DNA of 64,000 nucleotides from Methanospirillum hungatei JF-1 (GCF_000013445.1 NC_007796.1:62001-126000), one strand, 5' to 3'. Counted from the stretch's first letter, positions 20,520 through 29,407 are shown. Translations and numbers: made by a program. The notes: a model not told the origin generated them from the letters alone.

Positions 20520-20870
20520 ATGGAAGATCATCTTTCAATACAGGAACGTGAAATCTCCGGAATTACTATTCTGGATATATCCGGAAGAATAGATGCTGCA
20601 ACTTCATCACAAATTGAAGGAGAGCTGGGAAAGAAGATTGATACCGGGGTTACGACTCTTATCCTTAACATGAAGGATTTGAGTTATATCAGCAGTTCTG
20701 GGCTTCGGGTAATACTCGCAGCATTGAAGCGGGTCAAGGCCGAAGAAGGGACCATCGCACTCGCTACTCTACAGCCTGGTCCCGGAGAAGTTTTTAAAAT
20801 GACAGGATTTGACCGGCTCTTTCCGATAAGTCCATCGGTTGAACAGGCAGTTGAAAAACTCAAATCGTAA
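20520..20870 (+). CDS. STAS-domain protein, RsbV/SpoIIAA-like antagonist
   Basis: 116 residues, a single STAS domain. The motif LSYISSSGLRVIL (about residues 54-66) carries the serine equivalent to the phosphorylated Ser of SpoIIAA (here Ser59, first of SSG). Such proteins bind the HATPase partner when unphosphorylated. The gene is followed after 23 bases by the HATPase gene, giving the RsbV-RsbW order seen in bacteria. Confidence 0.9.
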   Translation: MEDHLSIQEREISGITILDISGRIDAATSSQIEGELGKKIDTGVTTLILNMKDLSYISSSGLRVILAALKRVKAEEGTIALATLQPGPGEVFKMTGFDRLFPISPSVEQAVEKLKS

Positions 20871-20893
20871 TTTTATGTCTCGTTCGAATATGA

Positions 20894-21316
20894 ATGGCAG
20901 TATATCAGATTAACCTTGAAGATGCGATCACTGCAGTAACACAACTTGCAGAATTCCTCTCTGACATAATTGAAAAGGAGAGCATTTCTTTTGAAGTTGA
21001 AAATGCAATGCAACTTTCTGCAGAAGAAGCAGTTGTGAACATCATCACCCACGGGTATAATGGGAAACCTGGAATGATCGAAGTGACATGTGAAATTGCA
21101 GATGGTTTTGTTACACTCACGATCTGCGATGAGGCACCGCATTTTAATCCGTTAACTATTCCGCCTGCAGATGTTGATGCAGGAATTGATGAGCGGCGGA
21201 TTGGCGGTCTTGGGGTTCACCTGATCCGCTCACTCATGGATAAAGTCAGATACAAGCAGACTGATTCCGGTAATTGTCTTATCATGCAAAAGGCATTATC
21301 ATCCTCTCTTTCCTGA
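20894..21316 (+). CDS. RsbW-like serine kinase (GHKL ATPase)
   Basis: 140 residues of the HATPase_c_2 type. The N-box reads EEAVVNIITHGY with the Mg-binding asparagine; the G1 region is ICDEAPHFNP; the G2 region is RIGGLGVHLIRSLMD. In bacteria such proteins phosphorylate the STAS partner and bind a sigma factor. Here no sigma factor exists, so the bound target must be something else. The adjacent STAS gene and the nearby phosphatase complete a partner-switching set. Confidence 0.88.
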   Translation: MAVYQINLEDAITAVTQLAEFLSDIIEKESISFEVENAMQLSAEEAVVNIITHGYNGKPGMIEVTCEIADGFVTLTICDEAPHFNPLTIPPADVDAGIDERRIGGLGVHLIRSLMDKVRYKQTDSGNCLIMQKALSSSLS

Positions 21317-21362
21317 CAGCAGAAACCATCTGAAGAATGGTGGCATAGTTGTTTGGGTACAC

Positions 21363-22169
21363 ATGACCCAATCCTATGTTCATGGATATTCTGAACGTGA
21401 AGCTGAACGACTGTTTGATCAGGCTGAAACGCTGACCTGCCTGATTCACCATGACTCAATTTTTCCTCCGGGCAGTAGGATACTTGAAGCCGGATGCGGG
21501 ACCGGGGCACAGACCTGTATTCTTGCGGGTAAAAACCCCCGTTGTGAGTTCGTTTCTGTTGATATTTCTCACACATCACTTGCAATTGCAGAAAAGCGGG
21601 TGAGTGCTGCAGGTCTTTCGAACGTTACCCTGCAGCATGCAGATATTCTAGGAGATGAACTCCCATTTGGGATGTTTGACCACGCGGTTTTTTGCTTTGT
21701 TCTTGAACATATTCGAAAACCTGAAGAAGCAATCCGCCGTGTCATGAAGATGGTAAAACCAGGTGGCACGGTTACTGCTATTGAAGGGGATCATGGATCG
21801 GTTTGTTTTCATCCGGAGAGTGAAAAGGCTCTCATGGCCATCCGGTGTCAGGTCCTTCTTCAGGAACGAGCCGGGGGTGATGCCTGTATTGGAAGAAAAC
21901 TCTATCCGCTGCTGGTTTCATCAGGGCTCACCGATGTCATGGTTTCACCACGGCTGGTCTATGCTGATGGGGGGAGACCTGACTTAGCCACGGGATTTAC
22001 TGAGAAGACCTTCATAGCCATGATCCAGGGGATCAGAGATCCAGCAATTGCGGCAGGTCTGATGTCAGCAAAAGACTTTGATGAAGGGATATCGGATCTG
22101 ATTCGATCTGCCCAAAAAGACGGGACATTTAGTTATACATTCTATAAAGGACGTGGAATTAATCCCTGA
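21363..22169 (+). CDS. SAM-dependent class I methyltransferase
   Basis: 268 residues. Motif I is ILEAGCGTGAQT, followed by the acidic end of strand 2 (EFVSVDIS), motif II around HADIL and the later FVLEHIRKPEEAIRRV and MKMVKPGGTVTAIE typical of small-molecule or UbiE-like methyltransferases. The substrate is unknown. It lies 46 bases after the RsbW-like gene and may be cotranscribed. Confidence 0.82.
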   Translation: MTQSYVHGYSEREAERLFDQAETLTCLIHHDSIFPPGSRILEAGCGTGAQTCILAGKNPRCEFVSVDISHTSLAIAEKRVSAAGLSNVTLQHADILGDELPFGMFDHAVFCFVLEHIRKPEEAIRRVMKMVKPGGTVTAIEGDHGSVCFHPESEKALMAIRCQVLLQERAGGDACIGRKLYPLLVSSGLTDVMVSPRLVYADGGRPDLATGFTEKTFIAMIQGIRDPAIAAGLMSAKDFDEGISDLIRSAQKDGTFSYTFYKGRGINP

Positions 22170-22296
22170 AAATTGATTATTAAAAAAAAAGAGGGCGCGC
22201 AACAGCATTCTCCACAAATGCTTTAAGTAAAATTGTTTTCCTGAAAACAATGATCCAAAATCACTGGATAAACGAAAACCATACCATTAGCTTATT

Positions 22297-22310
22297 ACCT
22301 TATTGAGTTG
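22297..22310 (+). promoter_or_regulatory. Promoter-region element shared by the two chagasin-like genes, copy 1
   Basis: ACCTTATTGAGTTG lies 26 bases before the ATG at 22323. A near-identical ACCTTATTGGGTTG lies at 22915-22928 before the second paralogue. It may include the TATA box or an operator duplicated with the gene. Little else upstream is conserved between the two. Confidence 0.4.
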
Positions 22311-22322
22311 ACCTAAAGAGAC

Positions 22323-22826
22323 ATGGATCGGATTGTAACGTTCCTTCTCTTACTGGTTTCAGCACTCCTGCTGGTACCGGGGTGTATTGCAGAAGAACAG
22401 GTAGCACCTGAAGCAACTGAAGTTGTTCCAGAAGTCCCGGTTGTGGAAGAAGCAACCGAAGAAGTCGTTGAAGAAGTTGCAGGCGAAGTTCAGGCTGAGG
22501 AAGTAACTGAAGTCGTCGCTGAAGAACTTCCGGTGTACAATGTCACCGCTGATGTAAACAGCACTGAAATCAACATGACTGTTGGTCAGATTGCAATGAT
22601 CGAACTTCCGGTAACTACTGACTTTGAGTGGAATGTAACTGCATCAGAGGGTCTTACTATTATCAAGGACATCCATGTCGATGCAGTTGACGAAACTGTC
22701 GGCGCTTTCCACCAGTGGTTTGTTGAAGCTGTTGCAGCTGGAGAACAGTCTTTCTCTGGTGTAGAAAAGAAGGCAGATTCAGAAGAGACTGGCAGCGAAT
22801 ACACTCTTAAAATCCTCGTAGAGTAA
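22323..22826 (+). CDS. Chagasin-like lipoprotein, paralogue 1
   Basis: 167 residues. The signal peptide ends in the lipobox LLVPGC. It is followed by a low-complexity linker of Val, Glu, Ala and Pro (about 24-72) and a C-terminal I42-inhibitor-like domain with WNVTASEGLTI and HQWFVEAVAAGEQSF. The first loop reads PVTTDFEW, whereas paralogue 2 has the canonical NPTTGFSW, so the inhibitory loop has changed. It is probably anchored outside the membrane with the linker spanning the cell wall space. It is tandem with paralogue 2; the first 22 residues are nearly identical. Confidence 0.75.
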   Translation: MDRIVTFLLLLVSALLLVPGCIAEEQVAPEATEVVPEVPVVEEATEEVVEEVAGEVQAEEVTEVVAEELPVYNVTADVNSTEINMTVGQIAMIELPVTTDFEWNVTASEGLTIIKDIHVDAVDETVGAFHQWFVEAVAAGEQSFSGVEKKADSEETGSEYTLKILVE

Positions 22827-22914
22827 ATTTCATCTATTGTCGGATAACCCCGACACTTCTTTTTGTTCCAGATTACGTTTTTATTGTATTGTTCTGCAAT
22901 TCGTGCATACGATC

Positions 22915-22928
22915 ACCTTATTGGGTTG
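22915..22928 (+). promoter_or_regulatory. Promoter-region element shared by the two chagasin-like genes, copy 2
   Basis: ACCTTATTGGGTTG, 34 bases before ATG 22949, differs by one base from the element before paralogue 1. Confidence 0.4.
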
Positions 22929-22948
22929 GTATGATAACATGATTGATC

Positions 22949-23449
22949 ATGGATCGGATTGTAACGTTCCTTCTCGTACTGGTTCTAGCGCTCCTACTAG
23001 TACCGGGGTGTATTGCTGAAGAACTGGCTGCACCTCTTGCATCTGATGTTGCTGGAGAAGTCCCGGTTGCAGAAGTAACAACTGAAAAAGTTGTTGAAGA
23101 TACCACCGAAGAGACTACCGAAGAAGTCTTCGCATACAATATCTCTGCTGACGTAAATACGACTGAACTGAATATGACCCTGAACCAGGTAGCAATGATT
23201 CAGCTTTCTGAAAATCCTACTACCGGCTTTTCATGGAATGTAACTCTTTCTGATGGCCTTACCCTTCTGAATGACAGATATGTTCAGGATCCCACACCAG
23301 AGGGGATGGTTGGTGTTGGTGGTATCCATGAGTGGTACGTTGAAGCTGTTGCTGCAGGTAACCAGACTTTTGATGGTATCTATAAACAGCCATGGGAAGA
23401 AACGGTGGGCAATGAAACGACCTATTCCCTGGCGATTCTCGTAGAGTAA
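22949..23449 (+). CDS. Chagasin-like lipoprotein, paralogue 2
   Basis: 166 residues from ATG 22949, chosen because the paralogue begins with the same MDRIVTFLL; an in-frame TTG lies two codons upstream. It has the lipobox LLVPGC, an acidic Thr/Glu linker, then an I42 domain with the complete first loop NPTTGFSW and the conserved GGIHEWYVEAVAAG. Chagasin-family members inhibit papain-type proteases; the intact loop makes this copy the better inhibitor candidate of the three in this window. No matching protease gene is nearby. Confidence 0.8.
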   Translation: MDRIVTFLLVLVLALLLVPGCIAEELAAPLASDVAGEVPVAEVTTEKVVEDTTEETTEEVFAYNISADVNTTELNMTLNQVAMIQLSENPTTGFSWNVTLSDGLTLLNDRYVQDPTPEGMVGVGGIHEWYVEAVAAGNQTFDGIYKQPWEETVGNETTYSLAILVE

Positions 23450-23561
23450 TGATAGGTGAATATCAGATGAGTTCCATCTCTTTTTTTGTGAGTTGACTAT
23501 TAGGCAGGGGTTTGCAATTCGAACACAAAGAACTGTGTATGAAGCCCAAAAAAGAAGAGAT

Positions 23562-24035
23562 TCAGGATTCTGATATGACTGGAGTTCCCTTTTCTATCGC
23601 TCTGATATGGAGTTCAACCAGTTCCTGCATCCGGGGAACATGAAACTGATCTGCAATATCCTGAATTGCCTCCAGCAGATGCACTGATTCCTCGAGGTAA
23701 CTCAGGATATCGGCAGGATAGATCTCAATCCCAAACTCATCTCGAAGGTACTGACTGATCTGAATATGATCAAGTCCTGATTCCCGAAGCTCAATTATTT
23801 CCTTGACAAATTTTCGTTCAGGACAACCACAAAACGGGTTTTCCTGGCATTTGCAGGAGAGAAAACTCTTGATAAACGCCACTATCTGTTCTCGTGTTGA
23901 CCGATCAAATGAGTCATATGGCACGGAGAGAAGCGCCTCAAGAGTTGCACCATGAAAGGCTCCTTCTGGGAGTCGAAACCCAATTAATTTTCCGATCTGA
24001 CGGCTATAGCGAAGTCGTGCACGGGATGCTATCAT
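23562..24035 (-). CDS. Hypothetical protein with cysteine cluster (DUF5814-like)
   Basis: 157 residues. The centre carries SCKCQENPFCGCPE, a compact metal-binding-like cysteine cluster. Basic residues precede it and helical segments follow. I recall similar sequences in methanogens, both alone and attached to helicases, under DUF5814, but the name is uncertain. It has no signal peptide. Function is unknown; nucleic-acid binding is plausible. Confidence 0.6.
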   Translation of the reverse strand: MIASRARLRYSRQIGKLIGFRLPEGAFHGATLEALLSVPYDSFDRSTREQIVAFIKSFLSCKCQENPFCGCPERKFVKEIIELRESGLDHIQISQYLRDEFGIEIYPADILSYLEESVHLLEAIQDIADQFHVPRMQELVELHIRAIEKGTPVISES

Positions 24036-24232
24036 ATATGCTCCAAGGTAATGAAAGAGAATCAGGATCCTATGTAATGATCCTTATGAATCGTGTATGA
24101 TCGTTTGTTGTTTATTGATATATCATCTGTTACAGGTATATAATTTCAGAATGTTCTGTGCATAATCGTCTGAAAGGAAAAAAATTTATGATTTTTCAGA
24201 TGTCAGAGTCTCCGGATGAGATAGTAATCTGA

Positions 24233-25780
24233 TTACATCTCCCATCGCTCTATATTTCTTGTCTCCGGGTCAAATACAATTCCGACCTCGTAAATTGGTC
24301 TTGAATCTGATCGATACTTCTCTGCATATCCCCGCTTTCTGATCTGCTCAAGTGGACTTTCATCCCCACTCTTATCGATCCCAATGACTTTGAACTCAAA
24401 TATCCAGATTCCTGATCTCGTCTTCACGGTGAGATCAACCCGCCCTTTGTTCGATGTATCTTCCGGAATAACTTCGTATCCAAGACTTGCAAAATAGGTG
24501 TATACCACACTGGCATAATACCCCTCATATCTGGCGATCGGGTTGTTTCTGTACCAGTCATGTGGAATGGATGCAAAGAACGAATGAAAACAAGAATGTA
24601 ACCGATCACTATCCTCTTGTTCCAGTGCATCATACAACTGGTCACGAATGCCGAAGGAATCACGTCCGATTAATGCCTCTGAAAAGAGATAGTTCAGTGA
24701 TGACCTGACTTCGGTGTTTGGATAACCAAGGACACAGCGAAATCCCCGGATTGGATCGGAGGTCCACGATTTTATTGTTAGATAACCTGCCTGAAAGAGG
24801 AGTGTTTCAGTTCTGATGTATTCAGGATCAAAGGATCCCAGGAGGTCATCACCGGCGATAAGGCCTTCGTATTCTGCTGGAAGGCGGGGGTGTTTCTTCC
24901 AGAGGGCTATGAGAAATGAAGGGGTGCCTGTCTCAAACCAGTATGGTCGAATTATCCCCTTTGAGAAGAGGAGAAGAATATCAAACGGGTTGTAAACAGA
25001 TTCGCCGGTCCATGAATACCCATCATACCATTCACGAATCTCATCAACATCAAATTTCTTGAGATATTCAGAAAAGACTGTTTCAAGATCATGCTGAGTG
25101 TAGCCGCAAATAGCTGAATATGGCCTATCAAGGGTGATGTCATTCAGATTATTCAATCCTGAGAATATTCCTGTTTTAGCAAATTTCGAAACACCAGTAA
25201 GAAGAACAAACTTAAGATGGATATCAAGTGGTTTTATTGCTCCATAGAAATTTTTCAGACAATCCCGCATCTCCTTCACGAGGCTGATATCCCCGATATT
25301 ATCAAGAATCGGTCTGTCATACTCATCGATGAGGATGACTACCTGTTTCCCGGTTTTTTTTGCAATTTTTGGAATGAGTGAGAGGAGCCGGACACCGGGA
25401 TCCCCGCTGCTTTTATCGATCTCATAATATTCCTCCCATTCATCAAGGGTAGTAGTTAATCTGGTAATGAGATCGGAGATCTCTTTGAGTGTCCCTCCTG
25501 CAAAATCAACCCGAAGAACCGGGTACGTTGTTTCAAAGTCCCAACCCGCATCTGGAGAATCGAGGTATAACCCGGAGAAGAGTTCTTTCCGTCCGGAAAA
25601 AGCACAATCAAGGGTGTCAATGAAGAGACTCTTTCCAAATCTTCGGGGACGTGAAAGAAAGTAATATTTCCCTTTCGCGACCAGTTCGGAGATGAACTTG
25701 GTTTTATCGACATATGCATATCCTCCGGTTCTCATCTCTGAAAATGCCTGAATGCCGATTGGAAGTTTTGGAAGAGACAT
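24233..25780 (-). CDS. AAA-ATPase-like protein with PD-(D/E)XK nuclease domain
   Basis: 515 residues from ATG 25780, where the family's N-terminus begins (LPIGIQAFSEMRTGGYAYVD). Upstream in-frame starts would add 37 unrelated residues. It has a Walker A motif in FLSRPRRFGKSLFIDTL, a Walker B strand VVILIDEYDRPI, and a C-terminal nuclease-type motif around GRVDLTVKTRSGIWIFEFKV (D...E.K). This matches the AAA-ATPase-like / PD-(D/E)XK family that occurs in many copies in methanogens and gut bacteria. The role is unknown; mobile or defence activity is often suggested. Confidence 0.85.
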   Translation of the reverse strand: MSLPKLPIGIQAFSEMRTGGYAYVDKTKFISELVAKGKYYFLSRPRRFGKSLFIDTLDCAFSGRKELFSGLYLDSPDAGWDFETTYPVLRVDFAGGTLKEISDLITRLTTTLDEWEEYYEIDKSSGDPGVRLLSLIPKIAKKTGKQVVILIDEYDRPILDNIGDISLVKEMRDCLKNFYGAIKPLDIHLKFVLLTGVSKFAKTGIFSGLNNLNDITLDRPYSAICGYTQHDLETVFSEYLKKFDVDEIREWYDGYSWTGESVYNPFDILLLFSKGIIRPYWFETGTPSFLIALWKKHPRLPAEYEGLIAGDDLLGSFDPEYIRTETLLFQAGYLTIKSWTSDPIRGFRCVLGYPNTEVRSSLNYLFSEALIGRDSFGIRDQLYDALEQEDSDRLHSCFHSFFASIPHDWYRNNPIARYEGYYASVVYTYFASLGYEVIPEDTSNKGRVDLTVKTRSGIWIFEFKVIGIDKSGDESPLEQIRKRGYAEKYRSDSRPIYEVGIVFDPETRNIERWEM

Positions 25781-25995
25781 ATTGCTGAGAAGAGTAGGGC
25801 TTGGAGAACTGATGATTCTTACGGATGTTAGGGTAAAAAACTCCGGTTCCTTCGTATCCGTCTTCAGATATAGGCCCTTGGTTATCACCAATTTTTGTGT
25901 GTGTTATTCAAACAGAAGGAAGGATCAATCAATGAGGGGGTTGGTATGTATCAATTAATTACTGAGAAGTATGGAATTTGAGGATGCTGTGTTTT

Positions 25996-26181
25996 TCAGA
26001 CTCTGACAATTCTGACATCACATTTTTCTGCGGTTTGTGCCTGCCGCTCATCACTGGTGATCAAGAGTTCACCTCTGGCGATTGCTTGTGATACAAAAAG
26101 CAGATCGTAGAATGAATGTTCGAATTCTATCGCAATGTGGAGTGCCTCCGGATCATATTGCTCATTCGGTTCGATAGTTAT
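25996..26181 (-). pseudogene. C-terminal remnant of a PIN-domain (VapC-like) protein
   Basis: Sixty-one minus-strand codons follow a stop at 26182-26184 without a start codon. They encode a typical PIN-domain end: HSFYDLLFVSQAIARGELL, then ITSDERQAQ with the late catalytic acidic residue, and a final RIVRV before the stop. PIN proteins are RNases, often VapC toxins. The N-terminal half with the first catalytic aspartate is gone and no antitoxin gene is next to it, so this is a relic. Confidence 0.7.
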
Positions 26182-26205
26182 TCAACAGCCTCTGAAAAAA
26201 TATAT

Positions 26206-26844
26206 TTACGAAACCTCGCCTGCTTCCTCGTCAAAGTTCTTGAGCGTTCCCATGGCCTCATTCATAGTCTCAATCTGAATAAGCCATTCATCAAAGACGC
26301 CCATATCCTCTGAGTCCTTAATATATCTGCCACAGCAGGATTTGCCATTAATGACGTTCGCACCGATCTCCGCAGCTATCGCGAGTAGTTCTTCGGTATT
26401 CTCCTCATCAATACTACGTCCTTTCTTGACAAGAGCCTTGATATCTTCGTCATAGCCACCTTCCAGGTATTTTTTGGCAGAGGCAAACAGGACAAGTAAC
26501 TGGAAGTGCATGGGGGCTATGAGTTCAATCATATCCTCCCCTACCTCCTGTTCCATGATGATCTCCTCTACCTCGATGAGTTTATTCATCGATTCCTCCT
26601 TCGAAAACCTGTTGTTCTGGTAGAGCTTGATGATCTTCAAGACTTCAATACAGATATCCTGATTAAAACCATTCAACAACTGGTATCCTTCAGGCATATC
26701 ATCATCATCGCCACCCTCAAAATCAGCCTCACGCAGGGAGTTTATCCAGTTATCCCATCGCTCCTGGCTGTAAAAGATATAGAAGAGCTTCATTGGAGCT
26801 TCTTCCTGCGCTGATGCCGATTCTTTCTTTTTGCGTGGAGCCAT
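26206..26844 (-). CDS. DUF2150-like methanogen protein
   Basis: 212 residues from ATG 26844 with AGGTG about eight bases upstream; longer in-frame starts lie in the divergent intergenic region. After a short Lys/Ala/Glu tail the protein reads FYIFYSQERWDNWINSL, an acidic loop (GGDDDD), and then long helices. It resembles DUF2150, an archaeal family of unknown function. It is soluble and acidic. It is divergent from thiI. Confidence 0.7.
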   Translation of the reverse strand: MAPRKKKESASAQEEAPMKLFYIFYSQERWDNWINSLREADFEGGDDDDMPEGYQLLNGFNQDICIEVLKIIKLYQNNRFSKEESMNKLIEVEEIIMEQEVGEDMIELIAPMHFQLLVLFASAKKYLEGGYDEDIKALVKKGRSIDEENTEELLAIAAEIGANVINGKSCCGRYIKDSEDMGVFDEWLIQIETMNEAMGTLKNFDEEAGEVS

Positions 26845-26958
26845 TACATACACCTGTGATTGACCGGGCATAAGAGTTTGTCGGCTGCATGGCATGAGCC
26901 GGTATACTACCCAGCCTTTCAACAGCCATTTCAAGACAGAAAATAAAGTACTGACGAG

Positions 26959-28149
26959 ATGGAGCAGGATACCCGCAAGGTCGTGATGGTCCGGTTCGGA
27001 GAAATATTTTTAAAGAGTGAACCGGTGCGCAGGGAGTTTTTAAACAGGCTCCGGGATAATATCCGTGCCGGTCTGAAGGGACTGAACGTGGAAGCGACTA
27101 TAACGATCACCCGGAGCAGGATTCTGGTCAGTTCCGAATCCCCCGTAGATCTTGTACCCATGCTCTCACGGATTTTTGGCGTCATTGATATAGCTCCGGT
27201 AACGGTCTGTGGGAATAGTATGGATGATCTCTGTGATACTGCGATCCAGGTTGCACAATCTCATCTCATGCCCCATACCCGATTCGCGGTTCGGGCTCGG
27301 CGTGAAGGTGTTGAGGGTTTTTCCAGCCAGGAACTTGCTGCAGAAGCAGGATCCCGGATCATAGATGCCATTCCTGATCTAAAAGTGGATCTGACTGCAC
27401 CGGAGTATGAGATCTTTATCGAGGCCAGAAAAGATGGGAGCATGGTGTACGATACCCGGATATCCGGTCCGGGCGGCCTTCCTTATGGGACCCAGGGAAA
27501 AGCGGTTGCTCTCATCTCTGCCGGAATAGACTCACCGGTTGCTGCCTGGTTGATGATGCGCCGGGGTGTCCGCATGATCTTCCTTCATATCGAACCGGGA
27601 AAATTTGGTGGAGAAGATATCAGACGAAACCTTGAAAACAACCTTGCCGCACTTTCACACTGGGTTCCGGGTCTTGAATTACCTGTCATTACCATCCCTG
27701 CTGAGCCGTTCTATCAGGCACTTATGACCCTCTCCGAACCCAAGCTCAGGTGTGTTCTCTGTAAACGTGGCATGCTGGAACTGGCATCACGCTACGCACA
27801 AAAATCAGGCTGTGATGGTATTATAACCGGAGATAATCTTGGTCAGGTAGCAACCCAGACCCTTCACAACCTTGCTCCCATCTCTGCCGGTATAGAGATC
27901 CCAATCTATCGTCCGCTCATCGGGTATGATAAGGAGGAGATTATAACTCTTGCACGAAAGATAGGATCATTCTCATCTGAACCAGGGGACACCTCATGCA
28001 GTGTCCTCCCTCCCCGGCCGGTTACCAGGTCAGATGTCCATCAGATTGAGAGGCTTATGGAACAAGCATCTTTAGGGTCCGTCATCGAAGATATCCTAAA
28101 ATTTTCATCGATAAAAGTGATAAAAAATGGAATTTTTCAGAGTACCTGA
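26959..28149 (+). CDS. thiI: tRNA 4-thiouridine synthetase ThiI
   Basis: 396 residues: an N-terminal ferredoxin-like/THUMP region binding tRNA, then a PP-loop adenylation domain with SAGIDSPVAAW in place of the usual SGG(I/Y)DS. It makes 4-thiouridine at tRNA position 8. No rhodanese domain is present, as in other methanogens. Paired cysteines (RCVLCKR) and DTSCSV are visible in the catalytic part and may carry sulfur or an iron-sulfur cluster. It converges on pscS, another sulfur and tRNA gene, with six bases between stops. Confidence 0.92.
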   Translation: MEQDTRKVVMVRFGEIFLKSEPVRREFLNRLRDNIRAGLKGLNVEATITITRSRILVSSESPVDLVPMLSRIFGVIDIAPVTVCGNSMDDLCDTAIQVAQSHLMPHTRFAVRARREGVEGFSSQELAAEAGSRIIDAIPDLKVDLTAPEYEIFIEARKDGSMVYDTRISGPGGLPYGTQGKAVALISAGIDSPVAAWLMMRRGVRMIFLHIEPGKFGGEDIRRNLENNLAALSHWVPGLELPVITIPAEPFYQALMTLSEPKLRCVLCKRGMLELASRYAQKSGCDGIITGDNLGQVATQTLHNLAPISAGIEIPIYRPLIGYDKEEIITLARKIGSFSSEPGDTSCSVLPPRPVTRSDVHQIERLMEQASLGSVIEDILKFSSIKVIKNGIFQST

Positions 28150-28154
28150 TAGTA

Positions 28155-29336
28155 TTACCGTGAGCAGACCAGCCCTTCTTTCTCTGCTATTTCAATGAAT
28201 GACTCTGCAATATAATCAGCCTGTTCACTGGTAATGCCATAACTGTTAAATTTCCAAACCCTGGTAGATCCTGGAAGGATTCCTGCAATACCCCGTTCAC
28301 GAAGAGCACTGGTCAGGAAAAAACCCTTCTTTTTATGTGTCTTGGCAACGGTGTCAAATGAATCGGTTGTATTCATCCTGGTGAGGGTATGTTTCCGGGG
28401 GTACTCGCTTTGAACTTTTGTTCCTTCTATAGTAAGCAGGGCATCGACAATCCGGTTTACGTATTGTACCTGTGCATCAAATTCTTTCACCCTTCTCTTC
28501 ACATGGGGAAATGATGCCATCATCCCGACCGATGTAACGCCCATCAGAGTACATCCCATCATCTCAACCTCTTTTACTCCGAATGTCCTGCCGGTGAGAT
28601 CTCCCTTAATACCGGTCGTCCTGAAGACCTTCTCTGCCCATTCGCTGGTTGTTGCAAGAACACCGGATGGAGCAGGAGCAGCCATGCTTTTATGACCAGA
28701 ACCAACAAGAAAGTCTGCACCCAGCTCTTTTCCGTTTACATCCATGATACCGATCGTATACGCTCCATTACACAGGACTGGAATATCATATTGGTGAGCA
28801 ACCTTGCTGAGATCCGAAACCGGGTGCTGGTTTCCATACTGATAGTCAACCTGCTCAATAAACATGAGGGCCGGGGTTTTCCCGGTTGTCTTAATCACTT
28901 CCTCAATTCTGGCTGCTGCTGCGTCCGGGGTTATGATGTGTGATTCATCAGCAGGAATTTCAAAAGCTGTTCCCTTTGACTGTTCCACAGATAAAAATTC
29001 CGTGTAATGGGAGTACGCTGTCAGGAGGACTGGATCACCTGGTTTTACCATGGCAGAAGCAACGGCCTGAAAGCCTCTTCGTGCACCGGGCACCAGCCTG
29101 GCAACATCCATGTTCAGAAATGAAGCAAGATCCCTATGAAATTCTGCCAGCGGGGGCTTGGAGATATGATCAAGTCTGAATGGCTTGGTACAGTGATCGC
29201 AGACTGAATATCCGTCACCATATGCCAGGACTGCCTTCATGGCATCGGTGGTCAGTCGTCCACCGGCCTGAATTGGATCAAGGTTGATAAAAAGCTCATC
29301 AATCTGCCTGGAATCGATGCCTTCACCACAATTCAT
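28155..29336 (-). CDS. pscS: O-phosphoseryl-tRNA(Cys):Cys-tRNA synthase (SepCysS)
   Basis: 393 residues. This PLP enzyme converts Sep-tRNA(Cys) to Cys-tRNA(Cys), the second step of tRNA-dependent cysteine synthesis in methanogens. The PLP-lysine motif GSGHKSM places Lys at about 216. Three conserved cysteines of the family are present: Cys46 and Cys49 in SVCDHC and Cys262 in MMGCT. The ribosome site AAGGAGGAG lies inside the preceding small gene, whose stop overlaps this ATG (ATGA). That gene is split by an IS element, so pscS has lost its original upstream transcription unit and may depend on a promoter in or next to the IS. Confidence 0.94.
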   Translation of the reverse strand: MNCGEGIDSRQIDELFINLDPIQAGGRLTTDAMKAVLAYGDGYSVCDHCTKPFRLDHISKPPLAEFHRDLASFLNMDVARLVPGARRGFQAVASAMVKPGDPVLLTAYSHYTEFLSVEQSKGTAFEIPADESHIITPDAAAARIEEVIKTTGKTPALMFIEQVDYQYGNQHPVSDLSKVAHQYDIPVLCNGAYTIGIMDVNGKELGADFLVGSGHKSMAAPAPSGVLATTSEWAEKVFRTTGIKGDLTGRTFGVKEVEMMGCTLMGVTSVGMMASFPHVKRRVKEFDAQVQYVNRIVDALLTIEGTKVQSEYPRKHTLTRMNTTDSFDTVAKTHKKKGFFLTSALRERGIAGILPGSTRVWKFNSYGITSEQADYIAESFIEIAEKEGLVCSR

Positions 29337-29390
29337 GCCAGTAACTCCTCCTTCAGGATAGTGATCTGTTTCTCAAGTTTCCCGAGGATC

Positions 29391-29394
29391 TTTT
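29391..29394. repeat. 4-bp target duplication TTTT, left
   Basis: TTTT directly outside the left inverted repeat, matched at 31155-31158. Removing one copy restores an open frame across the insertion site. Confidence 0.75.
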
Positions 29395-29407
29395 GAGGGT
29401 GTTGCAC
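29395..29407. repeat. IS left terminal inverted repeat
   Basis: GAGGGTGTTGCAC, the mirror of 31142-31154 with one mismatch. Confidence 0.8.

Noticed and set aside
20894-21316. A classical anti-sigma factor role for the RsbW-like protein.
   Set aside because: Archaea use TBP and TFB and have no sigma factor, so only the fold and kinase role can be claimed.
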